Shown here one piece after another: positions 1-12,122 of a stretch of DNA of 64,000 bases. The translations under genes and the position numbers were made by a program. This stretch comes from Durusdinium trenchii (Eukaryota > Sar > Dinophyceae > Suessiales > Symbiodiniaceae). The stretch is from positions 222,977 through 286,976 of the forward strand of contig CAXAMN010004102.1 of the NCBI GenBank assembly GCA_963970005.1. The letters run 5' to 3'. The notes under the pieces were generated by a model, which made no database searches, was not told where the DNA came from, and saw nothing but the letters and a program-made list of their open reading frames with translations. The first letter of the stretch is position 1. Each line of letters starts with the position of its first letter.

Positions 1-189
1 TGATGCCAAAAGGTTTCAGTACTGTTCAGCAGGCTGTGGTGGAAGAAATACAGCAGCAGGAGTGCATGTTGCAGAAGGCATAGAGTGCGAAAAGAAGATC
101 CAGAAACCCTTTTCGACATGTCTTGCTGCCCAGTTGGAGAGTCGCAATGCTGAACTTCGATCAGAGGCCCGTTTTTTTCCCGAGGGTTC

Positions 190-320
190 CTGCGAAGGTC
201 ACCATCACTGTCATCAGCGTTATTCAACAGCAGCATCAACATCGCCAAGTCATCGTCTTGTCATCATCATGCAAGTCGACGTCTTCATTGTCATCATCAT
301 CAGCAGCAGCATCATCATGG
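190..320. repeat. Imperfect CAT/CAG trinucleotide-rich tract
   Basis: Short runs of CAT and CAG (for example four CATs near 290-301 followed by CAGCAGCAGCATCATCAT) make a degenerate trinucleotide tract. It explains the His/Ser/Asp-rich open frames across it. Confidence 0.6.
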
Positions 321-3300
321 CAACTCAAAGTGCAGAGATGCAAGCACATGGGTTGGCTAAATGTGACCCTGTACGGAGATAGTGCGTCGGATGGGACTGG
401 GAGCTGCAGTGAGACACCTGTTGACATCTACCATGGGCAAACCTCTACACAGGAATCGTGGATGTTGGATGATGTTGGGCCTTTTTGTTACATCAAGTGT
501 TTGTTTATGCCGGTGATCTCGCTGGCCCTTTATGTTTTGGGGAGGGCCAGGGCTTTGAAGTTGCGCGCACGAGGATGGTCGCGTTGTTGCGTTTAGTACG
601 CAGCGTGGCGCAATTGATGCCTCGCCGCAGGGCTGGGAATAACAACTGCGCGTGCGTGTGCACACAAAGGCAGATTTGATTCTCATTGTACCTTGTTTGT
701 CACAAGCGGGCCGGGCAGAGCACCGTGAAGACTGCTTCGTGCGCCTGCCTGCTTCGCGCTGACTTTCCATGGTACTAATAACTCGAACAAGACTATTATT
801 GGCCTTTACAACCTGTTGTGCTTTGCAGTCACGCGGGCGAACCTTGATCCTGCAGTTGCGTATTGGATCAAGATCTTGTTTTTAATCTTTCATTTCTAGA
901 TGGTTCCCCTGCGTTATATAGGTGCCTGTCTTCCCATATGGGTTGATTAGCCGCTTCAGCCGCGTGCGAATTTCTCGATTGTGGGCGTGTGGTCGTGCAT
1001 TGTTGCATTTACAGTACTGTATGATCTTGTCCCACGCTGTAAGAAACAGGATGCCAAAAGCATGGAAAGATCAGGCCAGGCCAGGCTTCAAAAGAAAAAT
1101 CTGTTGTGTCGGCTCGCGTAGGCTGGAAGACCAGTGCCAGATAACAGCTTCAGCTTTAGTTTGGGGAGGGGCCTTTGGTGTTTAGGAAATGGAGTCTTTC
1201 TCTGTGTGTGTGTGTTTAAGTTTGTTTGATAAAAACTGATATCGCGTGTATGATTTTCCGTATGGCTCCGGAAGCAAACATTCGCGATGCCGGTTACGCA
1301 GTGCGGGGGACACTGCGTTATCGACATCGTGGACGTGTGTTCGTCCAGGCTGTTTGCTCGACAGAACCTAACGATGGCCTCCAACCTAATAGCGATGGCC
1401 TCTGGAGATTGATATCGTTCGTGTGTGGTGGTCGTGGACAGCTTTTGTGGGGTATTCTGCAACACTAACCAGTACTACCCCAACTTTGGCGGTGTTTCCT
1501 TCGCCGTGTTTTCCTCACTCTGCACTTCTTCGTGCTTGAGCCCGGTTAACTCCGCTTCCTCCCGGCTCCGCGAGCACAAGCTGCTGCTTCCCTCACCCCC
1601 CTGCTACTGCTACATTTACACCCTTCCCGGCCGGCTGCGAGAGCACAGGTTTCCTTGCGGGCGGCTTCCACCGCGAAGCGGTGCGAATATGTGGAGGACT
1701 GCCATTTCGACCTATCATTCCGAAAGCGCAGGAAGCAACGCATGCCATCTTCCAATATCAGATCGATTCGAATCAAAATCCACCATGTCATACAGATGCA
1801 CCAATTAATGCCAGATCATAGAAATCCAATAATTTAAGTGCCGCTCAAACGAGATATGCGCTGATGTCCACCTCTGATTTATCAATAGGCCTCCCCCCCC
1901 GAGTGACCTCAAATAGACTTAAATTGTGTTTAGTATTGGTAGTATTGGCCTTGCTTTTTGGGAACTACATGGATAGAAATTAGATTTAGAAACTAGGAAT
2001 CCAGCACAGCAGGAACACCAGCTGCAGCAAAGTGCAGGAATTGAGACAAAAAGATCATGTGTATTGTGGAAAAATCTGCACCCAAGAATCTTTAGTTTTA
2101 TTTAGGGTACACTTTAATTAGGGTATTGTGGCTTCAAGGGGGTACCCTTTCCAGACTGATTTTGATCAATTGCTGGTGAGTTTTGAATATGGAATTTATA
2201 AAGAATTTTGATCCGAAGGTGTTGAAGTTTGGTGAGTCCAATTGATGAAATCAAGAGGGAAGGATGTAAGAAGGAATCCAAAGAAGGAACCAGTTAATAA
2301 GGAATTGAAACGCACTAACACTATTTATATAAACGAAGCTAATGGACAATTTGCTAAAGGCCATATCTAGGTCCAGTGACAAAAACATTTAGTTTTATTT
2401 AGGGTGTGTTTATAAATTTGTTTTGGGATTTGCTTAGTTTTATTCATGATAAGTTGACAAATCACAGGTTGACATTACTTAGAAAGGTACAAGCTCAAGT
2501 GGAAACTATGGGATGCACGTAGGAAGAAAAAACCTTACGATGCAATCCCTGATCCATTCGTTAATTAGATGCATAAGTCTACATGTCATTGAGTCCTGTT
2601 TGTCCTAATTCGGAATCTGGAATATACGGTACAGATAAAACTGCCGGTTCATTGCTTTTTCACCCCTTTTTATTCGCGTGAAATTTTGAGTTGTCACTAC
2701 CAACGTAAACACACCTTTTTGTATTCACCTCAACCACATTCAACATTTCACCTCCTTCAAACCCGTACCACAGTGTACCAAGGGATGTGAAGGTAGCTCG
2801 CAGATGTGATCGCAAGTCGTGGTACTCAATGGTTTTGACCCACAGCCATTTTCTTCCTCCGCAACAAAATCATTGTACATCATTATCACACCATCAGACG
2901 TCAGTTCATCGCAATGATCTTGTGCATTCTCACAGTGCCACCATATACCACCATCATGGAATTGCAACATCAACGTCGCTCGATCAAACATCACACCGTT
3001 GCATCAGTCATTGTCGCACTTGCTATATGTTTTTGAGTTCTTTCTTACATCCTTGCTCCCGCGGCGCTTTCGGGCCACCCTGTCTGATTGCTTTGAGCAA
3101 TTGGGTTTTACAACATATTCCAGGTGTTGAAACTTTTCAGATCAGTTCAAAGTAGGGTCGTTTTGTGCCCACCACGTGTGGACAGGTTGGTGCGTGCAAG
3201 CCTTTGTTGCCCTGAACTTGCAGCTCATTCAGGTGAAGTAACTCTGGCGTATGCGTAACTTGAAGCGCCGATTGTTTGTTGTAAAAGGCTTGCTGAGCGA

Positions 3301-6278
3301 AGCAACCTTGGTTTTCGAAACAAGTTTCGATCAAAAACAGATTTGTTCCTGATGTTTGCCAATATGACAAGGGCCATTGGCTGGATTCCAGCCCTCGAAT
3401 TCTTACTGTTCATCCTTACATATACAGTGTGCGCACTGTACATCATATATCCAATGTGTTTTGCCCGTCTAGTCTATTTGGGACACTCTGCAGCCTTTTG
3501 GCTTTTTTAGGTGAACAAACACCAAAGGCCATATTTAGAATTTATGGTAGTACACACAGAATTCTGTTGCGTAGCTCACTTTACTGTAGTTACGCATGTT
3601 TTGTTCCTGAAACCGCTCCATGTTGCATTTGAGAAATGCGCCGAGTGCTGGGAGAGATCACAAATATCGAACCACGAAGGGAGTTAAAGCTGCAACAGCC
3701 AAAGGAAGAACTTGGCAGGAACCGTTTGATTGAAGACTGTTCCCAGAGGCTCTACACTCTTTGGAGAGATCTCAAGCGAGGCCCTGCAAACCTTGAGTAC
3801 TTGCAGCAGTTGTTTCCTGATTGTCATCCACCTGATGATTTCCATCCACCTGACCAATTTTTGGATAACGGGAGTGACCCGAGTGACCAAGCTCCATGTG
3901 GTCACGGTCCTCGGGGTGGCGAGCTGTCCTTTCTACAAGCGGCTTTGCGAGGTATCGATGTCGGTGACAGTGAAATTGCCGCGCATTCCCACCGTACAGT
4001 TCCAAGTTGCCAGGGTTTGTGCCCAGCATGCTCCGATACCACTCCGCAAGCTCCTCAATTAGGAAGGCGCGTTTGGCCAAGTCGAATCAGACAGTCTGAG
4101 TTGCTTGCTTCAGCGGGCAGTGACGATTGCGGTGATGAGCATCCCAAGCAGGACTGAACGCACAACAGGTCTTGGGTGCCCCAAACAATATACTGTACTG
4201 TGTCAAATTGCCATGGACGAAGAGCATGTTAGCATGACTAGGTTGGCAGGTATGAGAAGAACTATGCATGTTATCCAGAACGCCCTTGACTCACAGGGCT
4301 AAACAGCTGCCTTGCTTCCGCAACGCCGCTTGCCTGCCGGACTGTGATACTCTAAGTTGGTGACTTTGGAAGGACACAGACTCCAGAGGACAACGTCCAG
4401 AGGGCAGAGCGTTGGGATCACCGAGTCCCACGAGGAGGTCAGACTCAACTCAAGATCAGCAGAATTAAGTCATTCGCAGCATCTTTGTGCCGTGCACTCA
4501 GCATTACACTGTTGTCCAGGTGGCTATGCCAAACTCCCACAACTTCTGATTGGCCAGCCAAACCCAAAGAGGGTTGTTTGCACATGTTTGCCTTGCTTGA
4601 CATACAGTACTAGATTTGTTTTAATTAGTAGATGGACGTTTGCGACGTTTGTTTGTTTCAACAAACGATAGCCACAAGATCACAAAGACGGGCCGACCCA
4701 GCTGAAGTATTGCTGACACGTTCTGACACATCTCTGCATTGGCTGGAGGTCCATTCTGATTGTGGTTGTATTTGCGAAGAGCTGCAAGATACCTCCAAGG
4801 CAACTCATGTGGCAGTCAGTGGAATTGGGCTGAGAGTGGTTGTCGTATACCATGGAGTCTTGTTATGGACTCGGGGAATTTTCTGCAAAACCTGACACTT
4901 GAGCAACAACGAGAAACAATGAGAAACAATTGATGCTGCTGGTGGCATTTATTGTTTTGGAAAAGTAGCGACGCTGGAGAAACGATTGACCAGACTCTTT
5001 GAACCTCCTCTTTTACAACTGTTCCGATTGAGCAAAACCTGTCTCCAGGAGCCAGTTGAACCACACAATCAAATTGGGAGAAACACTCGTTCCACCAAAT
5101 CCATGGACTGGCTCTTTGCAGCTGAGAGGCGCTGCTTCCTTGTTGTTCTTTTGCAAATGTTATTTTGGGACGTTTTGTGATTGTGTCTCAAGTCTATTTT
5201 TGGCTTTGTGGTTTGGTATTTCTTGTGGTGGGTTGCGCGGAGAGTTGCGCCTTGCTTTTGTTTGCGAGGTTTCGCCCATCAGCCAGAAGCATTCTTTGCA
5301 GGATTGGAGCGGTCGAGCAGGCGGGGGTCTTCAGTGAATGTTCTAGACTTGAAGACATTGGAGCCCAGCTCAGTGTTTTGATATCCTTGAGGCACTTGCA
5401 GTGGATTGGCTACTCCAAACATGTCAAGCGATGAGCTTTCCAGAGGCTCTTCACAGTACGAGGTTGCTTGGGGGTTTGCACAAAGCTGCATGTGAGGTTG
5501 TGGCATTTGCAGCCATATCGTTGTTAGACCGCTACTTGGAAACCTTGCACACAGCTATTCCCCTTGAGCAAATGCAGGTCAACTCCTCAGTTCAGAGACT
5601 CTGAGACATTGGCTAGCCCAATTGTTTGTGAGACGGAGTGATACAGCTCTACCGCATGGCTCCGCGAGGTTGTAACATTGGCCGTGACATGCACTGCCTT
5701 GAAATTACACGGGCTGGGCGAGGCCAGGCCAGAGCGGTGTTGCGTCACCCTGCCAACCACGGGACAGGCTGAAGAGATGAAATATTATGCAATGATTCCA
5801 TTCTCGGCAGTGTGGACTTGGACTCAAGCAGACTTGATGAGCCCAGTCAATCTCAGTTTTTTTCTGTGTTGTTTTCACTTTCAGGTTCCAGTGCCTTTGC
5901 GGGATGTTCTTGTACACTTAGGCAGTGCATTTAACAAACTCAAACCAACATGTACCAACATCATGACCACTTGTTCAGGTCAGTACAATGTCCCAATCAA
6001 ACAGATTTTCCAAAAGGAGCGAGAGGCCAGAGCTATTTTCTGTGTTTGCATGTTTTTGCACGTTTGACCTGTTCCTGGAATCGCTTCACCCGCATGCCAA
6101 GGTGGGCAAGTTCCGGTCAGCAATTGATTGCTTCAGTGCAAGCAACATCTCTTGATCACCTTGCAGGTTCTGGATGCTTTGGACTTCGATGTTTCTGCTC
6201 CGCCACACATTCGCAATAGGCGAAATTAAACGCCACAAGCTCGCAGTTTTCTTAGCACTCAACACGGTACTTGTATGT

Positions 6279-6357
6279 ACTTGCAACATCTTGTAAGATG
6301 TTGTTATGTTATATAACTGTTTGTGTATCTTATTTGTTGATTTCTTATGTTGCAAGT
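6279..6357. repeat. Nested inverted repeat (possible stem-loop)
   Basis: CAACATCTT at 6284-6292 and AAGATGTTG at 6295-6303 form a perfect 9-bp stem with a 2-nt loop. ACTTGCAACAT at 6279-6289 is also the exact reverse complement of ATGTTGCAAGT at 6347-6357. The two pairings are mutually exclusive. It may be the remains of a small inverted-repeat element or simply chance. Confidence 0.45.
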
Positions 6358-7050
6358 GCTTGCAATCTGTCGTCATGCAGTCTTAGTTACTTTCTCGGAT
6401 CGTCGCGTTCAGTCCTGTGAGCGCCGGCATTGTGCTTTCTAACAACACCCTAAGGACTGTGATGGATACACTTGGACTCTTAGCCTTCAGATGCACAACA
6501 GCATCGAAGGACCCTTGGCCACAACATGAAGCTTGAGCATGGAAATATGACATGACATATGCACGTAAGAAGTCCTTTACGACTCACTGCAGCTTGCTTG
6601 GCAAGCAACTACATTAGAGACTCCAGGAAATGGGATGTGGTCTTTGTGCGGCTTGCGGTGACACTGTGCTTTGACTGCGAAAAGGGCTTTCGGGTCTTGC
6701 GGTGCTCCCATCTAGCAGAAAGCCAGCCCCAAACATGTACCGTTCCTCATCAGAGAAGAGCTTGACTGGCCATCAGAGTGGGGTCTTGTCTCCACCACGT
6801 CTTAACACTGTGCCATGTCGCTACAGCCTTCAACAGAAGCGACCGCACTCATTGTCACAGGGGAGTTTATGGTTTATATATAGTGAAATCAACCTGGGGA
6901 ACGGTACGTTGGCGTCGGTTGCGGGCGGTGCGGCGGTGCAACCCTGATGTCTTCGCTGTTTTGCCACGACCATGGCCTTTCCAGTGCTCATTGGCCCACT
7001 CGCGACGCACCCACGAAGTCGGCAGTCTCCACAGGAGACACAGGAGACAT

Positions 7051-7094
7051 GTATATATATATATTATTATAAATATGTATATAATATTTAAATG
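7051..7094. repeat. AT-rich simple tract
   Basis: TATATATATATATTATTATAAATATG and similar sequence runs to TATAATATTTAAATG. It is a simple AT tract with no associated coding signal. Confidence 0.6.
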
Positions 7095-8327
7095 ATCACA
7101 CACATAGCTCCAGCTCCCACGCACAAGTTTGTGGGGCAGGTACAGTTTGGACACACATAGAGGCATGTTTTCGCCTGTAGGGCGGACTATAGAGACCTGG
7201 ACGCTGGAGATTTGTTACCTATGCATGTTGCCTCTGAATTGCTAGCTAAATGCTGTGTTGTGGCTTCAAGAAGTTGGGAGAGACCGGCGTGAATAAGTGC
7301 AATTGTGGCTGTACATGCAAGCACGAGGTTCATGACTAGCTAGCAGCTAGCCGCTGAACCGGACAGAGTTGGCGAGCATGTGCTACAAGCACTCAAGCTT
7401 CTGGGTGCCTATCAAAGAGTGTTGGCATTTGGCTGGTTTGTATCTCAGTGCTGTACTGGTTTTATACTTCCTAGCAATGACAACTTACAATCAACATCCT
7501 CTCCGTAGCGATCACAACGACCCCGACACACTAAGCACAGTCATTCATGAACATCACCTTCTAAGTTAGTTGGAATGAGCTGCATCATTCATGAAATAGC
7601 TTCATTATCGCAGCAATCACAACAGGCCACAGCAAAGTCACATTACCCTTCCACGCGTGGCCATGCGGTGATGCTACTTACCACCCCTGATGTGACATTA
7701 CCCTACCCCTTGTATCAGCAACAGTCAAAAGAGCAAAATGCGCGAGGCCTAGATTCCATAAATCGTGTGTGTGTATATATATATATAAAGACCTCAAATC
7801 AGACCCAGATTCATGAAGCAGAACACGCGAGCTGGAGGCCTAGGCGGGTCGTTCAACATGTTTCACTACGCGGTTCAGTCCAAGGTTTGGCAGCTGGCGG
7901 AGTTTTTCTTGCACTTGGCTGCGCGGAAGGAGAGTGCTGCCCTGCTGCCTTTCCTTCTTCGTTAAATTGGTTGGTCTCCGTGGGGTCCACGTTCTATCTC
8001 ATTGTTTGAACGTCCATGGATCAGGTTGAACTGTACTATGAGTACCCTCCAACAGCTCTCGTCAGTTCCTCAAGTTTTTGTGGTTCCGGACAACTGGGAG
8101 CTCAACATGTTCTTTCTTGGGCAAATGGTGCCATGTGGCCATGTGGTTTGAATATTGCTGTGCGAAGGGAGCAGCATCGCCCGGAATGGCACCTGTTGAG
8201 CGCCGCATAAACAGCCCCCGCAACAGTGCTGGTGCCGTAGCTAAGTTGGTGTCACGCTGGAGACGCGGATCACCACAGGCCATCCCAATCTGGCACAGAC
8301 GAGGGCAACTAGTAGCTTCTTGTTACT

Positions 8328-8574
8328 AGTAGCGATGCCAGGAGCCCAGTAGCGTCCTTGCTCCCAGTAGCGATGCCAGGAGCCCCTAGTAGCGTCCTTG
8401 CTCCTAGTAGCGATGCCAAGAGCCCCTAGTAGCGTCCTTGCTCCCAGTAGCAATGCCAGGCTCCTAGTAGCGTCCTTGCTCCTAGTAGCGATGCCGGGCT
8501 CCTAGTAGCGTGCAATGCCAGGAGCCCCTAGTAGCGTCCTTGCTCCCAGTAGCAATGCCAGGCTCCTAGTAGCG
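8328..8574. repeat. Minisatellite, about 38-bp unit, roughly six copies
   Basis: The unit alternates AGTAGCGATGCCAGGAGCCC with CTAGTAGCGTCCTTGCTCC. AGTAGCG recurs about every 18-20 bp, so each unit is itself a diverged dimer. Copies differ by single substitutions (GATGCC/AATGCC, CAGG/CAAG) and by short deletions in the later units. Minus-strand frames across it are open only because the unit lacks stops. Confidence 0.9.
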
Positions 8575-9269
8575 ACTTTCATCGGACTTCCTTGAGAGCT
8601 GAGGCTGCTGGCGCAGCCTATTTAGCTTGGTGTCAAGTGGAGCGCCCAGTTGCACGACGCTCTGCCACAAACGATTTTCACCCTTTGGACCCCTTTGCGC
8701 ATGACAATCGGTTATATCGCTCGCCGCTCACACAGCGCTTTTGACATCAATGCGCGTGAGAAGCCAGGGGCGAGGGCGACGGGCGATGCACAAGGGTGGC
8801 AGCTGACTTGCCACGCTTTGAAGTGGGAGCCAATTTTTTTGGTGGGAAGTGCACGCAAGAGCCACGTTAACGCGCAACAGGGACTTTTCTGCATTTCCGC
8901 TGTAGTGCTTCGGCAGAAGCTGTGGCTATTCCCAGCATAGGCGTGAAAGAACCACTAGAGAAAGCCAGACTACGAAAAGGCAGAGCACCAGGGGTCTTCC
9001 GAGCCCCAACAAGCAAGAGCCAAGAGGCCATCACGAAGCACCGTTGCATCGGAAAGAACGTGGGTCTTTCCCATTTTCCAAGAAAATGCAAAGCATCACA
9101 GTTCACCCGTCGAAGACATGAGAACTAAGATGCGGACAAAACCATCAAGCATTTCATTTGCTTTGCGCTCTTTGGAAGAGGAAAGCACTCACAAAACAGA
9201 AAACTCCTCACAATTAAGCCATGCGTGGGAAAAGCAGAGGGCTCCAAGGACATAAAGCACAATGCATAC
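8575..9269. other. Non-coding, nothing recognised
   Basis: No protein motif, RNA gene or clear repeat is visible. It separates the minisatellite from the minus-strand LINE fragment. Confidence 0.5.
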
Positions 9270-10335
9270 ATAATTAAGTCTGGCTTGCAGCAAACAAATT
9301 GGTACTTGGATGCACAGAATTATCCGCGTGAGAACACACGGAGCGTTCCATCAACAAGAAGTTATATACACACTGACAACAGGCGATGTAACGAAGTTCC
9401 GGGGTGAAAAGGAGAAATCCATAGAAATCCAAAGTACGCCTGTGAGATGGCGCCCTAAATAGTGCCTGTAAGACCTCGAAAGGTCTATCGGAAGAAACCA
9501 ACAATGGACGCCTATCCACTCCAGGCAACCACAACCTATAGCCTAACGGACCCAAATGTTTGCAGTGCTTGACAAAGCTTGCGGGAAAACCTTTTGTCTC
9601 ACCTTGTACTGCAAGAACCCATTTGAGAAACCGGATCCACTCCACACTCTGGATTGTTGCGCCAAGATTGCGGAAGCAACCTGCGCCGAGAAATGTTCAT
9701 CAGGTACATATATATATATTGCTTTATGTCCTGGGCCAGAGCATTGATTCACATTGACTGGGGCAACAGTCCCAGTACTAATTGCAAAATCAATGTAAAG
9801 CTCGAGGCAAGAAATGTTTTCAGGATGAGCTGGGTCTACATTGACAGGCCACTTCAGAGCAGTGGCCCAACGGAGCGCTCTTTTCAGAAAAGTTGTTCCA
9901 AAAGGGCATGGAGCTTCTATTCTAAGCACAGTCGCGCCAAGAAAAGGCCCTCTAGGTACCCACTTCACAGGGATACAGGAACCTGGTTCAAGTAGAACTT
10001 CTTGTTTTGTTAGAGACCTAGCTACGCATGCCAAATCAAGAACAAAGTCTCTCCAAGCTTCCTTGCCCGAATCATGGTCTCTTGGAATCGGTCAAAAGAT
10101 TTTGCTAACATTGCATAAACATTGGACTTCTTCAAAGCCTGCTTTGCGGACCTATCTGCTCGATCATTGGCAAATGCATGCCAGTATTCTAAAGGGCTAG
10201 GAAAAATGATCGTTCCTTGATTCCCTTGATGTTGATTTGTTTGTTTGAGCAACTCTTTCCTTCAAGGCACTCCACTGCTCCTTTCTGAGCTGCGCGTAGC
10301 CTTTGCCTTTCAGCTTGGCGTTATATAGTTGTACC
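9270..10335 (-). pseudogene. Decayed LINE ORF2 C-terminal fragment (RNase H end and tail)
   Basis: On the minus strand three consecutive pieces in different frames read as one ancestral protein. First comes LYNAKLKGKGYAQLRKEQW (about 10325-10270). Next is EYWHAFANDRADRSAKQAL (about 10180), which resembles the last RNase H motif of LINEs (N-x-x-A-D-x-x-A-K). Then a 163-codon stretch (10034-9543) contains ISCLELYIDFAISTG, and the next frame contains GYRLWLPGVDRRPLL. The frame changes show it is broken. No reverse transcriptase core is present. It is unrelated in sequence to the E1-E5 array and is oriented against it. The assignment to a LINE C-terminus rests on the RNase H-like motif and general style, so it is moderate. 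Confidence 0.45.
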
Positions 10336-10810
10336 AGGACAATACCAAAATATGGCGATCCAGGCAAGAGATCCAAGCAGTGTGGAGGTGGTGATGAGGT
10401 GGTGATGGTGATGAAGTTGGTATAGTGGTGGTGCTAGTGGTGGGGATCGGCTGTAATGGAGGTCGGTGCGGGTGCAGATACGAGTGGAGGTGGTTGAAGT
10501 GCTGCTCCTGTCACGGAATCTGTATTTCGATGTCCACCAAGTGTGGGCCTGCCACGAAATCTCCAGGTTGATATTCGCATAATATACTGTAATATTGCGG
10601 CACCACCGATCTACACTTCAAGGTCCCCAAGATGCTGTGCGTGCTACGAAATACTTCCAGAACAGCTGGAAATATTGAAATACATGCTCCTCTAGCTGCT
10701 AGCCAAGCTTCTATAGGAACAAATAAGGCCATATATCTAGAAATTGTAGAGATAGATGTTCAACCAAAGTTTGGACATCGTTCTTTAGCTAGTCCATGGA
10801 ACGGACTGCG
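10336..10810. other. Non-coding flank with GTG/GAT-rich patch
   Basis: No gene is recognised. 10380-10500 is a degenerate GGTGGTGAT-type trinucleotide patch. The interval ends at the TACA microsatellite that holds the retrotransposon array. Confidence 0.5.
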
Positions 10811-10880
10811 CATATATACATACATACATACATATATACATACATACATACATACATACATACATACATACATACATACA
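10811..10880. repeat. (TACA)n microsatellite with TATA interruptions, 5' border of LINE array
   Basis: The sequence starts CATATATACATACATACA, has one more TATATA interruption, and then runs as pure TACA into element E1. A similar TACA/TATA mixture lies at the far border (41186-41275), as expected if one pre-existing microsatellite was split by the insertions. Confidence 0.95.
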
Positions 10881-10889
10881 TGGCTCAAG
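10881..10889 (+). promoter_or_regulatory. Spliced-leader relic at the E1 5' end
   Basis: TGGCTCAAG equals the last nine bases of the dinoflagellate spliced leader, which ends TTTTGGCTCAAG. It sits exactly at the junction between the TACA target and the element, and the same nine bases start E3 and E4. The leader identity is established knowledge. That the element RNA was trans-spliced before reverse transcription is inference. Confidence 0.7.
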
Positions 10890-11212
10890 CCGTCCAGCTG
10901 TTCAAGGTCGTGGCCCCCAAATCGACCTAGTGCGCAAACCCCTAGCGCACATAGCGTGCAGAACCAGGCCACCAAGGACCGGAGCAAGTCCCACTACAAC
11001 ACATTCATTGCCCGCAATCTTGCTCTTCCACTTGGCCGCTCTTGTGGACCTCTTCGGCAACTGGCTGATCTTGCTACTACCTCCGTGGGGACCTGGAGGT
11101 GACTGGCACTTCAGCTCTGCCTTTCTCTTGGGCCTGATTGTGTTCGGTGACCCGACCTTTGCCTACTTCCCGAGCTAGAAGCACATCCCTGAGGTGTCCT
11201 GTACCCTGGACT

Positions 11213-12115
11213 ATGACGGCCTTCAGGGCTACCTCATGGTGCAGGAGCTATGTCACATGTCGGCAAAATCAGTGCACCAACTGGATCTGGCAAGACAAGC
11301 TCCGACCTGACACGCGATGTCGGCTATGTGGTACTTGGTGGCCCATCCTCAAGGTCACACAAGGAGGAACAGGCAAAGGCAAAGGACAAGGCCGGCTCAC
11401 CAAGACCGACACTGCCAAGCACACACCTTGGTTGGAGGCACCACCAGGCCTAAGCAAGATGAAACCCCTGAAGAAGAACAAGCTCCAGAAAGAAGCCACT
11501 GAACTCCTTGAACCAGTCTGGAGTGGCATGCCCAATGAGCTGCAAGACAAGTTGCAGCATCTTGGCATAGGACCCAAGAAACCGCCCGAGCCGGACCTTC
11601 ATGAGATGCTCAAGACCCACATGGCGGCCTTGCCAGCTCAGGTCCAAGAGGCCGTCTCACGCCTCACAGCTCCAGCACCTCTTACTGAGCAGGACATAGC
11701 CATCAAGCTGAAGGGACAGGTCACCGAGCTGAAGAATCTCTCCATGAAGAAGACGCAACTTCAAGAGAAGCTCAACCTCACCAAGGCACAATACCAAGGT
11801 CTCCTCACTGAGATGCAGGAGCTCCAGCAGAAGCTTCATGATGGCCAGCAAGCACTCAAGTTGACCTCAGAAGACTACATGAAGGCGGTGAACACTGAGC
11901 ATACACCCACTGACCTGGAGACCAGCATGGAGGTGGACCCGCTACCTGCGGCTGTCGAGACCTTCGTAGCCACTCTTGGAGTCTCACTGTCAGCTGAACA
12001 GAAGACCCAACTCCATGGCCTGCTCAAGAGGCCCAATGACATGGACACGGACCTCGCAAAGCGCAGGAAAACGGACACACAGACAGTCCCGCCATCGCCG
12101 GGGTCGGGTGGGTAA
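11213..12115 (+). CDS. LINE ORF1 protein (zinc motif, coiled coil, basic cluster), E1
   Basis: This 300-aa protein is probably the RNA-binding partner of the retrotransposon particle. I chose the ATG at 11213 because E3 and E4 have a Met at the same aligned place (MTAF, MTAF, MTGQ), and upstream codons do not align. Residues 16-39 hold C-x4-C-x14-C-x2-C (C16, C21, C36, C39) followed by GTWWP, conserved in all three full-length copies. A Gly/Lys-rich linker follows. Residues 160-226 form a heptad-rich coiled coil (TELKNL, TQLQEKL, MQELQQKL). The C-terminal part has an LGVSL..EQK..LHGLLKRP block and KRRK at 283-286, which could be a nuclear localisation signal. There is no RRM or typical gag CCHC knuckle. 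The stop lies in GGTGGGTAAC, and ORF2 is open in the +1 frame across it. Confidence 0.85.
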   Translation: MTAFRATSWCRSYVTCRQNQCTNWIWQDKLRPDTRCRLCGTWWPILKVTQGGTGKGKGQGRLTKTDTAKHTPWLEAPPGLSKMKPLKKNKLQKEATELLEPVWSGMPNELQDKLQHLGIGPKKPPEPDLHEMLKTHMAALPAQVQEAVSRLTAPAPLTEQDIAIKLKGQVTELKNLSMKKTQLQEKLNLTKAQYQGLLTEMQELQQKLHDGQQALKLTSEDYMKAVNTEHTPTDLETSMEVDPLPAAVETFVATLGVSLSAEQKTQLHGLLKRPNDMDTDLAKRRKTDTQTVPPSPGSGG

Positions 12116-12122
12116 CCCGATG
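12104..12122 (+). promoter_or_regulatory. ORF1 stop / ORF2 start junction with +1 overlap
   Basis: The ORF1 stop reads GGG-TAA-C, and the ORF2 frame (+1) reads GGT-AAC straight through. GTGGGTAAC is kept in E1, E3 and E4. ORF2 is open from at least 11976, so the frames overlap by about 140 nt. The first ORF2 ATG after the stop is at 12120, five bases beyond TAA (E3: one base; E4: an ATG overlaps from before the stop). ORF2 could be made by +1 frameshifting at the stop or by termination-reinitiation. Confidence 0.5.

Larger units (their letters stand above)
1..8327. other. Non-coding host DNA, no recognisable gene
   Basis: I see no protein family or RNA gene here. All open stretches on both strands are short (under about 175 codons), have no recognisable motifs and overlap one another. 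Small features inside are a CAT/CAG-rich patch near 190-320, a nested inverted repeat at 6279-6357 and an AT-rich tract at 7051-7094. Exons of an intron-rich gene could be hidden here, because dinoflagellate exons are short and splice sites variable. Confidence 0.5.

Noticed and set aside
3636-4157. 173-codon plus-strand frame
   Set aside because: No recognisable domain. Equally long frames exist on the opposite strand at the same place, and there is no repeat or motif support.
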